In this document: piece after piece, positions 30,449 to 32,307 of the stretch
Layout of the letters: each line of letters starts with the position of its first letter
Position numbering within the stretch: the stretch's first letter is position 1
Assembly (NCBI GenBank): GCA_905235115.1
Contig: CAJOKT010000022.1
Location: 1-32,307 of the forward strand
Length of the DNA: 32,307 nucleotides
Direction of reading: 5' to 3'
Source of the DNA: an uncultured Peptostreptococcaceae bacterium
GTDB lineage: Bacteria; Bacillota; Clostridia; Peptostreptococcales; Anaerovoracaceae
Notes under the pieces: generated by a model
Database searches by the model: none
The model's input: the letters and a program-made list of their open reading frames with translations, nothing else
What the model was told of the DNA's origin: nothing
Program-made: the position numbers and the translations under genes

Positions 30449-31804
30449 ATGGCATATGTTGAAAATGAAGCCTTGACAGAAGAGATGCTGGAAAGCCTGG
30501 CAAGGCTGGTGAAATATAACTCAGTTGAAGGAGAACCATCGGAGGGAAAGCCCTTCGGCGAAGGCCCTGCGGCAGTTCTCAGGGAGGCTCTTGAGCTTGC
30601 CGGGGAGATGGGCTTCAGGACAAAAAATGTGGACAACTACTGTGGATACGCGGAAATAGGCGAAGGAAAGGACATCATCGGCCTCGTCGGCCACCTGGAC
30701 ATCGTTCCCGCAGGAACAGGCTGGGACACGGATCCATTCACCATGATCCGCAAGGACGACAAGGTCTACGGAAGAGGCGTCTCAGACGATAAAGGCGGGG
30801 TCGTGGCTTCCCTTTATGCAATGAGGCGGGTCCTTGAAAGCGGCATTCCCCTGAACAAGAGGATCAGAGTGCTCATGGGCTGCAACGAGGAGTCCGGCTC
30901 CCGCTGCATGGCCTACTACAACCAGCATGAAGAGCCCATCACCCTGGGGTTCACCCCCGACGGTGATTTTCCCGGCATCTACGGAGAAAAGGGTATGATG
31001 GCCATGACTGCGAGAAGCAAAGCCACGAGGATCGTGGATATCCGGGGCGGTTTCGTGACCAATGCGGTGTGCAGTCAGTGCACCACGAAGGTCAGGACTT
31101 CAGACGTGGATATGGAGTCTCTGACCGGAGCCCTTAAGGAGACCGCGCTTCCGGACTTTTCACTGACTGAGGAGGATGGCGTGATCACCATATTCGCCCG
31201 GGGCGTGTCCGCCCACGCAAGTCTGCCTACCCAGGGCGTCAATGCCTGCGGATGCACTATGGAAGCTCTGAAAAAGGCCGGCATGGAAGACGACTTCGTG
31301 GATTTCTATGTGGAGCGCATCGGCAACACCTGCGATGGCGCAGGCTGCGGTCTGAAGTGTGAGGACGATTACGGCGCGCTTACTCTGAACAACGGCATCA
31401 CGAAGATGGAGGACGGGGTGATCATCTCCACCATCGACTGCAGATATCCCGTGACCCTGACGCCTGATGAGATAAAGGCTAAGGTCGAGCCCTATCTGGA
31501 TGATCCGAGAGGATCCATCGAGATCAAAAACGTGGTGGCCCCGTTGTTCTATCCCCCGGATTCTCCTCTTGTAACAGGTCTGCTTGAGGCCTACCGTGAG
31601 GTGACCGGCGACATGGAGGCACAGCCTGAGGTCATCGGAGGCGGCACCTACGCCAAGTCCATACCGGGCATCATCGCCTTCGGATGCGAGTTCCCCGGCG
31701 GAGACAATCACATCCATGACGCCAACGAGTGCCTGGCGGTAAAAGAGCTGGGGCTCCAGCAGGAGATCTACTATAAAGCAATACTTAAGCTTCTCGCAAT
31801 GTAG
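30449..31804 (+). CDS. pepV: M20-family dipeptidase (Sapep/PepV type)
   Basis: A 451-residue cytoplasmic metallopeptidase of the M20 family, PepV-like, which releases amino acids from dipeptides. Zinc-site motifs are GHLDIVP (His82, Asp84), RGVSDDKGG (bridging Asp in 113-114) and NEESGS (catalytic and ligand Glu147/148), with the later ligand region PGGDNHIHDANE near the C-terminus. The lid domain (about 190-300) contains VSAHASLPTQGVNA, characteristic of PepV/Sapep. Start ATG 30449 has AAGGAG at 30438-30443. A very stable hairpin follows. Confidence 0.92.
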   Translation: MAYVENEALTEEMLESLARLVKYNSVEGEPSEGKPFGEGPAAVLREALELAGEMGFRTKNVDNYCGYAEIGEGKDIIGLVGHLDIVPAGTGWDTDPFTMIRKDDKVYGRGVSDDKGGVVASLYAMRRVLESGIPLNKRIRVLMGCNEESGSRCMAYYNQHEEPITLGFTPDGDFPGIYGEKGMMAMTARSKATRIVDIRGGFVTNAVCSQCTTKVRTSDVDMESLTGALKETALPDFSLTEEDGVITIFARGVSAHASLPTQGVNACGCTMEALKKAGMEDDFVDFYVERIGNTCDGAGCGLKCEDDYGALTLNNGITKMEDGVIISTIDCRYPVTLTPDEIKAKVEPYLDDPRGSIEIKNVVAPLFYPPDSPLVTGLLEAYREVTGDMEAQPEVIGGGTYAKSIPGIIAFGCEFPGGDNHIHDANECLAVKELGLQQEIYYKAILKLLAM

Positions 31805-31815
31805 ATGAATAATGG

Positions 31816-31850
31816 CGCTCCGCCCCCGCCCGCCGGGCGGGGGCGGAGCG
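31816..31850. terminator. Very stable GC hairpin after the dipeptidase gene
   Basis: A perfect 16-bp stem (CGCTCCGCCCCCGCCC with its complement) with a 3-nt GCC loop, 11 bases past the stop. No T-run follows on either strand, so it is not a textbook intrinsic terminator. It may still stop or protect transcripts. Confidence 0.55.
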
Positions 31851-31877
31851 GACTTTCGCAGCCAGAATATTTTCGGC

Positions 31878-31906
31878 TTGACTTTGAGCAGTCTCTTAAG
31901 TATAAT
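31878..31906 (+). promoter_or_regulatory. Promoter of tRNA-Thr
   Basis: TTGACT at 31878-31883, a 17-bp spacer, and a perfect TATAAT at 31901-31906, 33 bases before the mature tRNA. This is close to the strongest promoter form in the window, as expected for a tRNA. Confidence 0.8.
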
Positions 31907-31938
31907 CTAATGTGCATCGGGAAAGAGGTGCGCGATAT

Positions 31939-32015
31939 GCTGTTGTAGCTCAGTAGGTAGAGCACTTCCTTGGTAAGGAAGAGGTTCGGCAGTTCGAGCC
32001 TGCTCAACAGCTCCA
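31939..32015 (+). tRNA. tRNA-Thr (anticodon GGT), CCA encoded
   Basis: The acceptor stem GCTGTTG/CAACAGC closes at 31939-31945 and 32005-32011, with discriminator T at 32012 and an encoded CCA. The anticodon stem CTTCC/GGAAG encloses TTGGTAA, so the anticodon is GGT, reading ACC and ACT threonine codons. The D arm is at TAGCTCAGTAGGTAGAGCA and the T arm carries TTCGAGC. It lies upstream of tuf but has its own promoter and terminator. Confidence 0.95.
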
Positions 32016-32017
32016 TG

Positions 32018-32045
32018 AGGGCCGGTTTATACCGGCCTTTTTTCT
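32018..32045 (+). terminator. Intrinsic terminator of tRNA-Thr
   Basis: A 7-bp stem (GGCCGGT with ACCGGCC, extended by outer weak pairs) with a TTAT loop and a T6 tract. It separates the tRNA from tuf. Confidence 0.88.
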
Positions 32046-32057
32046 TTATAAAAATCC

Positions 32058-32086
32058 TTTATTTTTCGGCCCGGATATGGTAAAAT
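32058..32086 (+). promoter_or_regulatory. Promoter of tuf
   Basis: An extended -10, TG-G-TAAAAT (hexamer 32081-32086), with a weak TTTATT at 32058-32063 and a 17-bp spacer. The leader is about 80 bases. Confidence 0.5.
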
Positions 32087-32109
32087 ATTTCTTGCGTGCG
32101 AGAGCGTGC

Positions 32110-32134
32110 ACGGGCCGGGGACGCCCGGACCCGT
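32110..32134 (+). other. Stem-loop in the tuf leader
   Basis: ACGGGCCGGG pairs with CCCGG-A-CCCGT (10 bp, one bulged A) around a GACG loop. It lies about 40 bases before the tuf ATG. No T-run follows, so it is more likely a leader structure than a terminator. Confidence 0.55.
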
Positions 32135-32172
32135 CTTCCAAAAAATAACGTTATAAACAGGAGGAACCCAAA

Positions 32173-32307
32173 ATGGCTAAGCAAAAGTTCGAAAGAACAA
32201 AACCGCACATCAACATCGGAACCATCGGTCACGTAGACCATGGCAAGACTACACTTACAGCAGCTATCACGAAGACTCTTCACGAGAGATACGGTCTCGG
32301 CGAGTTC
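32173..32307 (+). CDS. tuf: Elongation factor Tu, N-terminal part (runs off the window)
   Basis: EF-Tu is the GTPase that brings aminoacyl-tRNA to the ribosome. Only the first 45 residues are present: [20 protein letters not shown], then [16 protein letters not shown], which contains the G1 loop GHVDHGKTT (residues about 19-27). ATG 32173 follows AGGAGG at 32160-32165. The gene is cut by the window end, not by a mutation. Its position after sigH and tRNA-Thr fits the Clostridia order. Confidence 0.97.
   Translation, partial: MAKQKFERTKPHINIGTIGHVDHGKTTLTAAITKTLHERYGLGEF

Noticed and set aside
31939-32172. tRNA-Thr as an integration site with an attachment repeat
   Set aside because: No integrase, and no second copy of the tRNA 3' end is visible in the window.
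1-32307. CRISPR arrays or insertion sequences
   Set aside because: No spaced identical repeats, cas genes, transposase motifs or paired terminal inverted repeats were found. The only tandem array is the heptamer tract at 29354-29395.

Overview
The window is a piece of chromosome from a Gram-positive, probably anaerobic member of the Clostridia. The evidence is the order radA / PIN-TRAM / ispDF / proS / cysS / mrnC / rlmB / sigH / tRNA-Thr / tuf, the Feo ferrous-iron system, Cna-B surface proteins with a sortase-type tail, and AGGAGG-type ribosome binding sites with TTGACA/TATAAT promoters. The housekeeping genes look moderately GC-rich. The family cannot be fixed from this sequence alone.

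Layout. (1) 1-1410 is the C-terminal part of a sortase-anchored Cna-B surface protein, closed by a terminator. (2) 1526-4454 is an iron-uptake region: feoA, which appears frameshifted, then feoB and a small FeoB-associated Cys-rich membrane protein. Paired GGTTA-N8-TAAC(C/T) operator-like palindromes lie at feoA and feoB. (3) 4446-6901 holds a D-cysteine desulfhydrase-like PLP enzyme and a convergent nicotinate phosphoribosyltransferase (pncB). (4) 6945-8433 is radA. (5) 8490-17392 is an accessory block between radA and its usual partner yacL. It contains a SHOCT/DUF4870-like membrane protein, a large secreted protein A (746 aa), a sensor kinase and response regulator on the opposite strand, and a larger paralogue B (1143 aa). 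(6) 17410-29326 is a dense, co-directional housekeeping run: yacL, ispDF, proS, two half-size chromate-transporter-family proteins, cyclophilin, cysS, rarD, mrnC, an HD protein, thyA, folA, rlmB and sigH. Many of these genes overlap by 4-8 bases. (7) 29327-31850 has a heptamer-repeat intergenic tract, an alpha/beta hydrolase and an M20 dipeptidase. (8) 31878-32307 is tRNA-Thr(GGT) with its own promoter and terminator, then the leader and start of tuf.

The best candidate for an undescribed system is the accessory block. A and B share a signal peptide cut at Ala29, a conserved N-terminal segment, and a core with a His-Gly motif after one hydrophobic strand and a Cys after another (H224/C314 in A; H230/C321 in B). 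That pattern resembles clan CD (caspase/gingipain-like) cysteine peptidases. Both end in unrecognised modules with His-Cys clusters and a conserved C-terminal tail. The two genes bracket a two-component system whose regulator is transcribed divergently from B. I infer that this is an envelope- or signal-responsive secreted-peptidase locus. The fold, the activity and the regulation are all inferred.
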